From: BS750m-G57 sp964607575
GTDB lineage: Bacteria; Planctomycetota; Phycisphaerae; SM23-33
Assembly: GCA_964607575.1 (NCBI GenBank)
Contig: CAZSLS010000019.1
Location: 1 to 52,089, forward strand
Length of the DNA stretch: 52,089 nt
Direction: 5' to 3'
The notes beneath the pieces are model-generated. The model saw nothing but the letters and a program-made list of their open reading frames with translations, did no database searches and was not told where the DNA came from. Shown here piece after piece: positions 17,290 through 26,404 of this stretch. Position 1 is the stretch's first letter, and every line of letters begins with the position of its first letter. Both the position numbers and the translations under genes were made by a program.

Positions 17290-18675
17290 ATGGCACGCGT
17301 GATCCGACGACGCAAGAACCCTCTGCTTCCACCATTGTTGATTCTCGTATTCCTCTTTCTCACTGCCTCAGTACTGGCGACGCTTTTCTACAACAGTGGG
17401 ACCGAAGACGCCAAAGCCAGAAAACGCATTCTCACCACTCGCCGAAAGATCATCTCCGATACCGAGTTGTCGAAAGACGCCGGGATCAAACAAATAATCG
17501 ATGAGTACGACGAGGGGCGGGGCAAGGCCCCCACAGTTGTCGCCGAGTTGAACGGGCGGATAGCCAAGTTGACAAGGAAGATAACCGGCTCGGAAACCAC
17601 CGCCGCCGCCGCAGTCGAACAGATCGAATCCACAGTAGGCAAGACCGCCTTCGTCCTGAACGCGATTAACGCGGCACGCCGGACCATTACCGATGAAGCC
17701 AGGAAGGTCAAAGAACTGAAAAGCAGTCTTGAAATCCTCGCCGCCGAACAGCAGGACGCCGTGACCGCATACAAGAAGCTCGAGGAGGAGTTCCAAACCA
17801 AAGCCGCCGCACTGGCGGAAGAGAAGCGGGCCCTGGCGGCGGCGAACACCACGCAGGCGACAGAGCACGCCACGGAGTTAAAGTCAAACGACGCGACGTG
17901 GCGGGAGAAGGTCGCCAGGCAGGAGCAGGAAGTTGACACGCTGGCGGTAAAGGTCAACAAACTCAGCCTGAAGGTTATGGAGCAACGTAACGTCATCAAA
18001 ATCATCACCGAGAAGCTGGAGAAGAAGCTGAAAATCGATTCGATGCGCCTCGCCGTTCGCGAATTGGGCAGGATCAAGGAACACACGCCCAATCGCGATG
18101 TCTGCTTTATCCCGCTGGGGAGCAGGGACAGGGTTGTTCGCGGAATGACGTTTCGCGCCTACGGTCCTGAAGGCATCCCCAGTGACGGCGAGGGACACAA
18201 AGCCGCACTGACCGTGACCCGCGTCTTCGACTCCGTCAGTCAATGTCGCGTAAGCACGGTCCGCGCCGACGATCCTATAGCCATAGGCGACCTGTTTGCC
18301 AACGTCGCGTTCGACCCTACACATCAGCCCGTATTCGTCGTGGAAGGCCGTTTCGATCTGAGCGGTATGGGCCGGCTGACGGAAACCGGGACCCGGGAAG
18401 TGATCGCATTGATCAAACGATCCGGGGGCAAGGTCGCCGACAGGATCAGCGTCGATGTCGACTTCGTGGTCATGAGCCCCGAACCGTCCAAACCCGCAAA
18501 ACTGCCCGACGGCGCACCGGGAACCGCTTTGAAGGCTTGGGAAATCCGCACTCAGGGGTACAAGCGGTGGCATGAGACTCTCAACGAAGCAATTAAGCTG
18601 AACGTCGCGATACTCAACACCAGGCGATTCATAGCCCTGACGGGATACGAAACCTTGCGGGAATACGAAGACTAG
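17290..18675 (+). CDS. Membrane-anchored coiled-coil protein with BRCT-like C-terminus
   Basis: A 461-residue protein. The start at 17290 has GAGGAG just upstream; the longer frame to 17251 lacks support. A basic N-terminus (RRRKN) precedes one transmembrane helix at about residues 15-33, so the rest should lie outside the cytoplasm. Residues about 40-255 are rich in Ala, Lys and Glu with long coiled-coil character. A small beta domain (about 265-344) with the pattern AALTVTRVFDSVSQCRVS and PIAIGDLF follows. The last 110 residues resemble a BRCT domain: a beta strand and glycine (VVEGRFDL), a helix ending in SGGKV, a strand VDFVVMSPEP, then LNVAILNTRRFIALTG. The assignment comes from pattern, not from a search. 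No function is known; it may be a cell-envelope organiser. It follows gatB by 160 bases. Confidence 0.72.
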   Translation: MARVIRRRKNPLLPPLLILVFLFLTASVLATLFYNSGTEDAKARKRILTTRRKIISDTELSKDAGIKQIIDEYDEGRGKAPTVVAELNGRIAKLTRKITGSETTAAAAVEQIESTVGKTAFVLNAINAARRTITDEARKVKELKSSLEILAAEQQDAVTAYKKLEEEFQTKAAALAEEKRALAAANTTQATEHATELKSNDATWREKVARQEQEVDTLAVKVNKLSLKVMEQRNVIKIITEKLEKKLKIDSMRLAVRELGRIKEHTPNRDVCFIPLGSRDRVVRGMTFRAYGPEGIPSDGEGHKAALTVTRVFDSVSQCRVSTVRADDPIAIGDLFANVAFDPTHQPVFVVEGRFDLSGMGRLTETGTREVIALIKRSGGKVADRISVDVDFVVMSPEPSKPAKLPDGAPGTALKAWEIRTQGYKRWHETLNEAIKLNVAILNTRRFIALTGYETLREYED

Positions 18676-18710
18676 TCCTTAGACAAGCGTATATTTCAGG
18701 TCGTTGCCAA

Positions 18711-18736
18711 TGTCCAGCCAACGGAAATACTGGACA
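18711..18736 (+). terminator. Inverted repeat downstream of the coiled-coil gene
   Basis: TGTCCAG (18711-18717) and CTGGACA (18730-18736) form a perfect 7-bp stem around 12 bases, followed by CTTTGT, 36 bases after the stop codon. It may be a weak terminator, or an operator for the cyclase-like genes downstream. Confidence 0.4.
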
Positions 18737-18863
18737 CTTTGTAGTTGCTAAAATGAATGTAGGTCGGCAGTAGTAACCACACCCCCGACCACTGACTACC
18801 CCCGCCGTGCTGATGGGACAATGTTGAACCCGCCGAGTCACTCTAGAACAAGGAGTGCGAATT

Positions 18864-21161
18864 ATGGACCGCAGGACCCCGGTCGTCTTCCGCCTGGTCG
18901 TTTTCCACGTTCTTTTCTGGCTGCTGTATCCCCCACCACCGGTTTTGGCGGCGGACCAGCGCGTCAAGTTCTCCGATGCGGGCGTCAAAGACGCCATCAA
19001 GAGAGGCGTCGAGTTTCTCTGGTCGAAGCAGAGGCCCGACGGGAGTTGGCCTCCGTACGGGGGGAAGCAGTATGTAACCGGTCCGACGGCAATGGCGATA
19101 TACGCACTGCTGGAAAGCGGCGTCAACCCGCAGGAACCGAGGATGGCCAAGGCCCTGAAATGGTTGGAGAAAACGCCCGAACAGAAGACCTACTGCCTGG
19201 CGATGCGGTGCTGCGTGTGGGAATCGGCCGACCGTTACAGGCTGCCCAAGCACAGGAAGATCCTCCAGGCCGACGTACTCCGCATAATGCGATCGACGGG
19301 CGACGGCAGCTTCAGCTACGATACCGACGGATCGCCCAAGCGAGGCGGAGACAACTCCACCAGCCAATTCGGATTGCTTGCGATGTGGGTCGCCCGCCTC
19401 GCCGACGTCAATGTCCCCGACCGCATGTGGCGGTTGTGCATGAAGCACTGGATGCGCACGCAATCGCCCGAAGGCGGATGGAACTATCGCGGCGGGGGCA
19501 AGGGCAACAAACCGACGATGACCGCCGCCGGTGTCGCCAGCATGTACGTCTGCGTGGACAACCTGATGGCCCGAACGTTCGTAACGAGGCGGGCGACAGC
19601 GGACGCTTTCGCTGAACTGATGACCATCCAGAAGGGCGTGGACAGGCTCGACAGCACGTTCAGCGGTTGGGATGGAAAGTTCGGAAACTACCACATGTAC
19701 GGTATCGAACGCGTCGGGCTCGCATGCGGATACAAGTACTTCAACGGTATTGACTGGTACAAGCATGGCGCCGTCCATCTGCTCAAGACCCAACGCGCCG
19801 ACGGATCGTGGGGCGAGGTCTACGCGACGGCGTTTTCGATGCTCTTCCTGATACGCGGGCAGCACCCGGTGCTGTTCAACAAACTCAGGTACGATGGCGA
19901 CTGGAACAACCGCCCCCGCGATCTTGCAGCCCTGACGCGCTGGATGTCCAAAACACTCGAAAGAACGCTCAACTGGCAGATCGTTGACCTCAAAATGCCC
20001 GTCAGCGACTGGCTCGATGCACCGATGCTGGTGATAACCGGGTCGAAGGCGACCGCGTTCACCGACGCCGATATCGCCAAGCTGCGCGAGTTCACCCTCA
20101 AAGGCGGGACCATAATCAGCGCCACGGAATTCAGGGGAAAAGCGTTCAGCAAGGCGATCCGAGACGCCTACGGGCGGATGTTCCCCGACCGCAAGCTCAA
20201 ACCGCTGCCCAGGGATCACGAACTCTATACCGCCAGAATCCAATACCGCCTGAAAGGCGCGTTGAAGTTCGAGATCGTTTCCAACGGTATCCGTCCGCTG
20301 GTCATCCACACCGATCAGGATATGCCCGCCCGCTGGCAAAGCGGCGCGATCACGACCGCTTCCCGCCCTTACTTTGACGCATCGATCAATATCGCCCGGT
20401 ACGTAGCCGGAACGCTGGGGCGCCTGGGCAAGCTGCGAAACCGCGGAGTGAGCCCCTGGCCCGAGGAGAAGAAGGTCAACACTACCAGGACCATCCGTAT
20501 CGCGCGGGTCAGGCATGGAGGCAATTGGAACCCCGAACCGCTGGCCGACACCGCCCTGGCGATGAAGATGAAGAACCGCGTCGGGATCAAGCTGGCCGTT
20601 GGCCCGTCGATCGCGATCGCCCAACTACCCCAATCGGGCGTGAAGTTCGCCATGATGACCGGCACGGAGGCAATTATACTTTCGGAAGTTGAGACCGCGG
20701 CGTTCAAATCGTTCGTCCAGGACGGTGGAACCGTACTGATCGACGCTGCGGGCGGAAACGGGCGATTCGGCGGTAAGAAACCGTTCGCCCGTTCGATTCG
20801 CGACGCCCTCAAGGAGATATTTCCCGGGCGGCGGAACAAGCTGCGACAATTGGCGAACTCCGCGCCGCTTTACACGCTCGCCGGATACGAGATCAAGACC
20901 GTCAGGTTCCGTCGCCACACGCACCTGAGCATGAAGGCGAAACATCCGCAGGTCAGGATGATCCGCGTCGGCGTCAGACCGGCGGTCCTGTTTTCGGAAC
21001 TCGACCTGACCGCAAGCTTCGTGGGCTATCCCTCGCTCGTGGTCAACGGGTACACGCCCGACTCGGCGTTCAAGATCGTGCGGAACATGATTCTTTACGC
21101 CAACAGGCAACCGTCAACACCACCGAGCAGCGCCCTGATCGCCCGGGCGGATGAAGATTAA
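18864..21161 (+). CDS. Exported cyclase-repeat protein with two DUF4159-like modules (copy 1)
   Basis: A 765-residue protein with a cleavable signal peptide (hydrophobic VVFRLVVFHVLFWLL, then PPPVLAAD). AGGAG lies eight bases before the ATG at 18864; the in-frame GTG at 18855 is part of that site. Residues about 35-340 contain prenyltransferase/squalene-cyclase-type alpha-helical repeats marked by QRPDGSW, QSPEGGW and QRADGSW. Two related modules follow, about 370-465 and 540-690, each with the pattern of a strand, VITGSKA or MMTGTEA, then GGTII/GGTVLID, then IRDA and a MFPDR/IFPGR ending; these match the DUF4159 type. No DXDD cyclase motif is seen, so terpene chemistry is doubtful. A clear paralogue follows directly downstream. 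Confidence 0.82.
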   Translation: MDRRTPVVFRLVVFHVLFWLLYPPPPVLAADQRVKFSDAGVKDAIKRGVEFLWSKQRPDGSWPPYGGKQYVTGPTAMAIYALLESGVNPQEPRMAKALKWLEKTPEQKTYCLAMRCCVWESADRYRLPKHRKILQADVLRIMRSTGDGSFSYDTDGSPKRGGDNSTSQFGLLAMWVARLADVNVPDRMWRLCMKHWMRTQSPEGGWNYRGGGKGNKPTMTAAGVASMYVCVDNLMARTFVTRRATADAFAELMTIQKGVDRLDSTFSGWDGKFGNYHMYGIERVGLACGYKYFNGIDWYKHGAVHLLKTQRADGSWGEVYATAFSMLFLIRGQHPVLFNKLRYDGDWNNRPRDLAALTRWMSKTLERTLNWQIVDLKMPVSDWLDAPMLVITGSKATAFTDADIAKLREFTLKGGTIISATEFRGKAFSKAIRDAYGRMFPDRKLKPLPRDHELYTARIQYRLKGALKFEIVSNGIRPLVIHTDQDMPARWQSGAITTASRPYFDASINIARYVAGTLGRLGKLRNRGVSPWPEEKKVNTTRTIRIARVRHGGNWNPEPLADTALAMKMKNRVGIKLAVGPSIAIAQLPQSGVKFAMMTGTEAIILSEVETAAFKSFVQDGGTVLIDAAGGNGRFGGKKPFARSIRDALKEIFPGRRNKLRQLANSAPLYTLAGYEIKTVRFRRHTHLSMKAKHPQVRMIRVGVRPAVLFSELDLTASFVGYPSLVVNGYTPDSAFKIVRNMILYANRQPSTPPSSALIARADED

Positions 21162-21215
21162 CGTCGTCGCATGTTCTCGGTGCGCCGAATCGCTCGATAA
21201 CAAGGAGTGCAAAAT

Positions 21216-23513
21216 ATGGGCCGCACGCAATTGACTCTCGTTTGTCTGGGCGTTTTCCTGGTAATTTCGGGAGGGTGTCACAAACATCCGCAAATCGCTA
21301 CCACAACGCGCCCTACCACCCAGCCGACGAAGGCGCCAAAACGCGTCGAGTTTTCCGACGCGGCGGTCAAGCGGGCCATCGACAAGGGCGTGAAGTTCCT
21401 CTGGTCGAGACAGCAAGCCGACGGTAGTTGGCCCGGATACGGGAAGCCTGGGCCCACCGTTTACTATCAAACCGGTCCGGGCGCTATGGCGATATACGCC
21501 CTGCTCGAAAGCGGAATCAGCCCACAGGAACCGAAGATGATCAAGGCGCTGGCATGGTTGGAGAATACGCCCGAGAACATGACATACTGCCTTGGAATGC
21601 GATGCTGCGCCTGGGAAGCAGCCAACCGCACGACGAATAACAAGTACAAGGAGATACTCAAATCCGACCTGCGACGCCTCATAACATCTACAACCGACGG
21701 CAGCTTCCACTACGATACCGGCGGATCGCCCAAGAGAAACGGCGACAACTCGACCAGCCAGTTCGGCATGCTGGCGATGCAAGCCGCCAGCCGCAACGAC
21801 ATACCGATCCGCTCCAGCACCTGGCGCAAATGCATGAACCACTGGATGCGCACGCAATCGAAAGATGGCGGTTGGAGCTACCTGCGGGGCACGAACAACA
21901 AGCCTACCATGACCGCCGCGGGCATCGCCAGCATGTACATATCCCTTGACAATCTCTACGCCCAGACATTTGTCAAGAAACCCGCCCGAGCTAAAGATTT
22001 CCCGGTGCTAATGAGCATCCAGAATGGCGTAACCAGACTCGATAAGACTTTCCGCAACTGGGGTGGCAGATTCAGTGATTACTACCTGTACGGAATCTCC
22101 CGCGTCGGCATTGCAACCGGATTCAAGCGCTTCAATGGTATTGACTGGTACAAGAGCGGCGCAGTCCATCTCCTCAAGACCCAGAAACCCGACGGGGCGT
22201 GGGGCGAGGTTTACTCGACTGCGTTTTCAATGCTCTTCCTGATGAACGCCCGACGCCCGGCGATCTTCAGCAAACTCAAATACGACGGCGACTGGAACAA
22301 CCGCCCGCGTGATCTTGCGACTCTGTCTCGGTGGATGTCCCAAATGTACTGCAACTTGTTCCGTTGGCAGGTGGCCAACATTAAAATCCCGGTTCGGGGC
22401 TGGCAAGACGCGCCTATATTGTTGATAACCGGATCGGAGGCGCCCCTCTTCAAGAAAGCTGACGTAGACAAACTCCGCAAGTTCGTTCTGCAGGGCGGAA
22501 CCATTCTCAGCACCACGGAGTTCGATGGAAAGGAGTTCAGCGAGGCGATGCGCAAGGTTTACAAGCGGATGTTCCCCGATTACGCGCTCAAGATGCTGGC
22601 CAAAACACACGAACTCTACAGCCACAACGTCTCCTACGACCTGCCGCAGGAGGACTTGAAGTTCGAGGTAATGAGCAACGGCGTCCGGCCACTGGTCATC
22701 CACACCGACACGGACCTGACCGCACACTGGCAGGGGGGCGTTTACACCGAGAAATCCAGCCCGCATTTCAAGGCGGCTACGAATATCGCACGCTATATGG
22801 GCGGATCTTTGATGAATCTCCGCAACCGTGGAGTGAGTCACTGGCCCGAGAAGAAGAACATTGCGACCACCAGGACGATCCGGATCGCGCGTCTGAGGCA
22901 TGGGGGAAACTGGAATCCCGAACCGCTGGCGTTCGAGGCCCTGGCGATGAACATGAAGAACCGCGCCGGGATCAAACTGGTCGTCGCCCCGCCGATCAAC
23001 ATTGTCCAACTGCCCAAATCGGGCGTGAAATTTGCCATGATGACCGGAACGGAGGCGGTTAAATTCTCAGACGCCGAGAAGGCTGCGATCAAATCGTTCG
23101 TCGAAGGGGGTGGAACGGTGCTCATCGACGTGGCTGGTGGTAACGGGCGGCTTTACGGCGGAGTCAAGCCGTTTGCGCGTTCGATTCGCGGCACCCTCAA
23201 AGAGATATATCCGGGCCGGCGGAACGGGGCTCGCCGATTGGCATCTTCGTCACCACTGTATGACATCGATGGCAACAAGATCAAGACCGTCAGGTTCCGC
23301 CGCCACACGCAACTTAATATCTCCGAAAGGTATCCGCAGATTAAGGCGATCATGGTCGATGGGCGTCCGGGGATACTTCTGTCGGAACTCGACCTGACGG
23401 CCGGGCTGGTGGGCTATCGATCCCTGACAGTCGACGGATACACCCCGGACTCAGCGTTCAAGATCGTGCGGAACATCATCCTTTACGCCAACGGGGAACC
23501 TTTGAGCAGGTGA
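21216..23513 (+). CDS. Lipoprotein cyclase-repeat protein with two DUF4159-like modules (copy 2)
   Basis: A 765-residue tandem paralogue of the preceding gene, colinear over its whole length and including both DUF4159-like modules. The N-terminus differs: MGRTQLTLVCLGVFLVISGGC looks like a lipoprotein signal (Cys21), followed by a Thr/Pro-rich linker. The leader is duplicated too: AACAAGGAGTGC occurs before both starts with the same eight-base spacing. Cyclase-type repeats show QQADGSW, QSKDGGW and QKPDGAW. The spacing to copy 1 (54 bases) suggests one transcript. One copy would be periplasmic and the other membrane-anchored, so they may work as a pair. The function is unknown. Confidence 0.82.
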   Translation: MGRTQLTLVCLGVFLVISGGCHKHPQIATTTRPTTQPTKAPKRVEFSDAAVKRAIDKGVKFLWSRQQADGSWPGYGKPGPTVYYQTGPGAMAIYALLESGISPQEPKMIKALAWLENTPENMTYCLGMRCCAWEAANRTTNNKYKEILKSDLRRLITSTTDGSFHYDTGGSPKRNGDNSTSQFGMLAMQAASRNDIPIRSSTWRKCMNHWMRTQSKDGGWSYLRGTNNKPTMTAAGIASMYISLDNLYAQTFVKKPARAKDFPVLMSIQNGVTRLDKTFRNWGGRFSDYYLYGISRVGIATGFKRFNGIDWYKSGAVHLLKTQKPDGAWGEVYSTAFSMLFLMNARRPAIFSKLKYDGDWNNRPRDLATLSRWMSQMYCNLFRWQVANIKIPVRGWQDAPILLITGSEAPLFKKADVDKLRKFVLQGGTILSTTEFDGKEFSEAMRKVYKRMFPDYALKMLAKTHELYSHNVSYDLPQEDLKFEVMSNGVRPLVIHTDTDLTAHWQGGVYTEKSSPHFKAATNIARYMGGSLMNLRNRGVSHWPEKKNIATTRTIRIARLRHGGNWNPEPLAFEALAMNMKNRAGIKLVVAPPINIVQLPKSGVKFAMMTGTEAVKFSDAEKAAIKSFVEGGGTVLIDVAGGNGRLYGGVKPFARSIRGTLKEIYPGRRNGARRLASSSPLYDIDGNKIKTVRFRRHTQLNISERYPQIKAIMVDGRPGILLSELDLTAGLVGYRSLTVDGYTPDSAFKIVRNIILYANGEPLSR

Positions 23514-23514
23514 T

Positions 23515-23620
23515 CAGGTGAACAGTAGACCGCAGGTGAGCTGTGTGTTCGACGATCAAATTGGGAGTTCAGGTCTTGCCGTTGGTCGTTTCACCTGTCA
23601 CCTTTTCTACTGCTCACCTG
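23515..23620. terminator. Bidirectional terminator-like inverted repeat between converging genes
   Basis: CAGGTGAACAGTAGA (23515-23529) and TCTACTGCTCACCTG (23606-23620) pair over 15 positions with one mismatch. A nested pair CAGGTGA (23533-23539)/TCACCTG (23591-23597) continues the stem. It lies between the stop codons of two converging genes, which fits a shared terminator. Confidence 0.5.
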
Positions 23621-23632
23621 CTCTGTGAGTGA

Positions 23633-25111
23633 CTACAAGTCACTCACCCAGGGGTCGTTTATTTCTTTCAGGCGGGCGTTCATTTCTGCGGTCATTTTGG
23701 CGACCACTTCGGGGAGTTTTTGGGCGGCGTTTATGAGTTGGTAGGGGTCGTTTACGTTGTCGTGGAGGATGATTTGCTCGGGTTTGTTTTTTTGCCTGGT
23801 GATCTCGAGGGTGTAGCGGTGGTTTCTCAGTCCGCGCCGCCCGCCGGCGGGGTTGTCGATCGGCATCCAGAAATACAGTTGCGATTTCGGGCGGTCGCCC
23901 TTGCCCGTGCGGAAGAGTCCGGCGCGGCTGGCGCCTTGCAGGCCCTTGGGGATCGCTTTGGAGAATCCCATCAGGTCCAGCAGCGTGGGGTAGATATCCG
24001 GGGTGGACATCAGCAAGTCGTCTTTTCGCGGGCGTATCTTCCCTGGCCAGCGGATCATGAACGGGATTCGCATCGATTCTTCGTAGTGGTTGTTCTTGGT
24101 GGGTTGGTCGTGGGATCCAATGCAGTTCCCGTGGTCCGACGTGAACAGGACGATCGTGTTCTTTTCGAGGCCGGCGTCCGCCAGCGCTTTTACGATCCGC
24201 CCGAACTGCTTGTCAACGCCCGTGATCATCGCGAAGTAGTTCCTGGTATGCGCCAGTGCGATCCGCCCTCCGCGCGACTTGCCCTTGAGATTGACATTCG
24301 CCCGGTTGATGAGCTGGCGATCGGTCTTTCCCTTATAGGCCTTCTTGTACTTTTCGGGCACTTGCGAATACGGCGTATGCGGCGGATTCATCGAGACCAC
24401 CAGTGCGAACGGTTTGCCCGTCTTGCGGTACTTCCCGCCGACGTTGGTTATGTACTTTATCGCCAGGTCGGCTTCGTGTTCAGGTCCCCACTGGTTTACA
24501 AAGATCGGCTTCATACGCGGGGTATCGCCCGCCCAGTACATCGGGTTGAGGTGGTAATCGTACGTTCCGTAGGAGTACCAGAAATCGAAACCGTGCCTGC
24601 GGTCGGGGCTGCACCACTCGTTCCACTTGTCCTTGCCGCGATTGTTCTTGCAGTCAACGTACGGCGGGCGCGGCGAATCGAGATGCCACTTTCCGATGTA
24701 CCCCAGCGAATAATCCTTGTCCGACAGCACGTCCGACCAGCAGCGTGCGTTCCTGGGCAGTTCGCAGTTGTACGGAGTGGTGCGCGACAGGCAGTTGTTT
24801 TTCACACCGCTGGCGTGGGGGTATTGCCCGGTCATTAACATCGCGCGGAACGGGCTGCAGACCGGATAGTTGCTGACGGCATGTGGGAGGTAGAGGCTTT
24901 CTTTGGCGAATGCGTCGAGGTTGGGCGTGACTACCGGGTCCTCGCCGGCAGCGCCGATCGCCTGCCCTCGCATCTGATCGGGGAAAACTATCACGAGGTT
25001 CGGGTGCGCAGGCGATTTGGCGGCCGCGGCGAACGTACCGCTTGCGCCGACCGCCAGTGCCGCGGCGCCCGCGGATTTCAGGAACGCCCTGCGATCCAGA
25101 TTTTCGGTCAT
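23633..25111 (-). CDS. Exported sulfatase, formylglycine type (CSPFR)
   Basis: A 492-residue arylsulfatase-family enzyme. I chose the start at 25111 (GAGG about eight bases upstream); the longer frame would overlap the preceding gene by 38 bases. A Tat signal (DRRAFLKS, then an Ala-rich hydrophobic stretch) directs folded export. Metal ligand Asp45 sits in FPDQMR, an Asp-Gln variant of the usual Asp-Asp. Cys85 of CSPFR is the formylglycine site; a phenylalanine occupies the fourth position instead of Ser or Thr. GKWHLDSP and FTSDHGN motifs follow. It starts ten bases after the aminopeptidase gene, so the two form an operon. The substrate is probably a sulfated glycan, but this is inferred. 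Confidence 0.92.
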   Translation of the reverse strand: MTENLDRRAFLKSAGAAALAVGASGTFAAAAKSPAHPNLVIVFPDQMRGQAIGAAGEDPVVTPNLDAFAKESLYLPHAVSNYPVCSPFRAMLMTGQYPHASGVKNNCLSRTTPYNCELPRNARCWSDVLSDKDYSLGYIGKWHLDSPRPPYVDCKNNRGKDKWNEWCSPDRRHGFDFWYSYGTYDYHLNPMYWAGDTPRMKPIFVNQWGPEHEADLAIKYITNVGGKYRKTGKPFALVVSMNPPHTPYSQVPEKYKKAYKGKTDRQLINRANVNLKGKSRGGRIALAHTRNYFAMITGVDKQFGRIVKALADAGLEKNTIVLFTSDHGNCIGSHDQPTKNNHYEESMRIPFMIRWPGKIRPRKDDLLMSTPDIYPTLLDLMGFSKAIPKGLQGASRAGLFRTGKGDRPKSQLYFWMPIDNPAGGRRGLRNHRYTLEITRQKNKPEQIILHDNVNDPYQLINAAQKLPEVVAKMTAEMNARLKEINDPWVSDL

Positions 25112-25121
25112 GTCAGCAACC

Positions 25122-26255
25122 TCAGCGGCGGCGCGGGGGCTTGGGGAAACGTTTGTCAACGAATCGTCCGTTCTTCTGGATCAGTGTTCCGTCGGCGTAT
25201 ATCTGCCCCTTTTTGCGGAGGTCGCAGACCATGTCCCAGTGCAGGCCCGATTTGTTTTCGCTTCCCGCTTCTGGGAAGCCCGCGCCGATCGCCAGATGGA
25301 TCGTCCCGCCAATTTTTTCGTCGAACAGCGTGTTTCGCGTGAAGCGGGTGATGTCGTAGTTGGTCCCGAAGGCGGCCTCTCCGAGGTAGCACGATCCGGC
25401 GTCCATTTCGACCATGGTGCGCAGGAAGTCTTCGCCCTTGGACGCCTTGGCGGTAACGACCTTTCCATCCTTGAACTCGAGGAAGGCGTCGAGGACTTCG
25501 CGAGACTGGTGGATCGCGGGGAAGCTGAACTGTATGTGCCCGTTGACGGACTTCTCGACCGGGCTGGTGAACACTTCACCGTCCGGGAAGTTGCATTTAC
25601 CGGCGGAGTTCAACCACTTCCGCCCCGCGGTCGAGAACGTCAGGTCGGTGTTCCTGGCGACGATGCGGAACCCCTTGCTTCGATTGAGCCTGTTAGCCAG
25701 GGCCTGCTGGGTAGTCTTTACCTTTTTCCATGTCGCCACCGGATCGGGATCGTTCAAGTGACCGGCGGAGAATACGAATTCCGTGTATTCCGCCAGCGAC
25801 ATTTCAGCGTCCTGCGCCGACGCCTGGGTTGGCCATTGGGTCAGCGTCCAGTTCAACTCGCCACTACCGGCGCGCTTCATCCATATCTTCCGCATCGGCT
25901 GGCGGGCCTTGGCGACCTCGGACATCTTCTTCGGATCGCAATTGGTCAGGCTTCGCGTGTTAACCGAACCGAGGATAAAGCATGCAGCGTCGAGGTGGCG
26001 CGTCCGGTATTTCGTCGGTTGCGAGATCCATTGGCGCTGCGAGCGGCTGGATTCGGTGTAGAAGATTTCGTCCAGCCCAGGCAGAGTGATGTTGGTCTCG
26101 ACATTGGCTCCGGCCCGCAGCGCCTCGCGGTAGCATTCGGCGATCAGCGGCTGCGCCATCGGTGGTCCGGTCAGCATCAGGTACTGCCCCTTGCGAATCC
26201 CCAAACTGTACTTGATCATCACTCGTGCCAACTTCTCGACGCGTGGGTCTTTCAT
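25122..26255 (-). CDS. Aminopeptidase, M29 (AmpS/AmpT, thermophilic) family
   Basis: A 377-residue cytoplasmic metallo-aminopeptidase of family M29. The metal ligands are all visible: Glu227 (PDGEVFTSP), Glu293 (LGEAAFGTN), His320 (GGTIHLAIG), and His339 with Asp341 in LHWD. The 66-residue spacing between the two glutamates and the HxD pair agree with the family. There is no signal peptide. It heads a two-gene operon with the Tat sulfatase and is divergent from the ThuA gene. A peptidase with a sulfatase is not an expected pair; it may act on peptides attached to the glycan, or the pairing may be accidental. Confidence 0.9.
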   Translation of the reverse strand: MKDPRVEKLARVMIKYSLGIRKGQYLMLTGPPMAQPLIAECYREALRAGANVETNITLPGLDEIFYTESSRSQRQWISQPTKYRTRHLDAACFILGSVNTRSLTNCDPKKMSEVAKARQPMRKIWMKRAGSGELNWTLTQWPTQASAQDAEMSLAEYTEFVFSAGHLNDPDPVATWKKVKTTQQALANRLNRSKGFRIVARNTDLTFSTAGRKWLNSAGKCNFPDGEVFTSPVEKSVNGHIQFSFPAIHQSREVLDAFLEFKDGKVVTAKASKGEDFLRTMVEMDAGSCYLGEAAFGTNYDITRFTRNTLFDEKIGGTIHLAIGAGFPEAGSENKSGLHWDMVCDLRKKGQIYADGTLIQKNGRFVDKRFPKPPRRR

Positions 26256-26351
26256 AATCTCATCCGTTCGTGATTTCGTGGTTTAGCGGTGGTAGACTAC
26301 AGCTAACGGTCATTATGGCTGCAAGACGCGCCGAGACAAGCCGAATCCGCG

Positions 26352-26371
26352 CCCCGTCGCAATCGACGGGG
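26352..26371 (+). other. Strong GC hairpin in the ThuA 5' region
   Basis: CCCCGTCG (26352-26359), four-base loop CAAT, CGACGGGG (26364-26371): a perfect 8-bp stem ending 22 bases before the AGGAG ribosome-binding site. It could be a leader element; no T-run follows it. Confidence 0.45.
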
Positions 26372-26404
26372 TATCGGAACGTTCATTCCAACAAGGAGTT
26401 TATC

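Noticed and set aside
18843..20624. Minus-strand reading frame of 593 codons
   Set aside because: Antisense shadow of the first cyclase/DUF4159 gene, with no recognisable domain.
18864..23513. Squalene-hopene cyclase pair
   Set aside because: The helix repeats resemble cyclases, but the DXDD catalytic motif is not visible and both proteins are exported and carry DUF4159-like modules.
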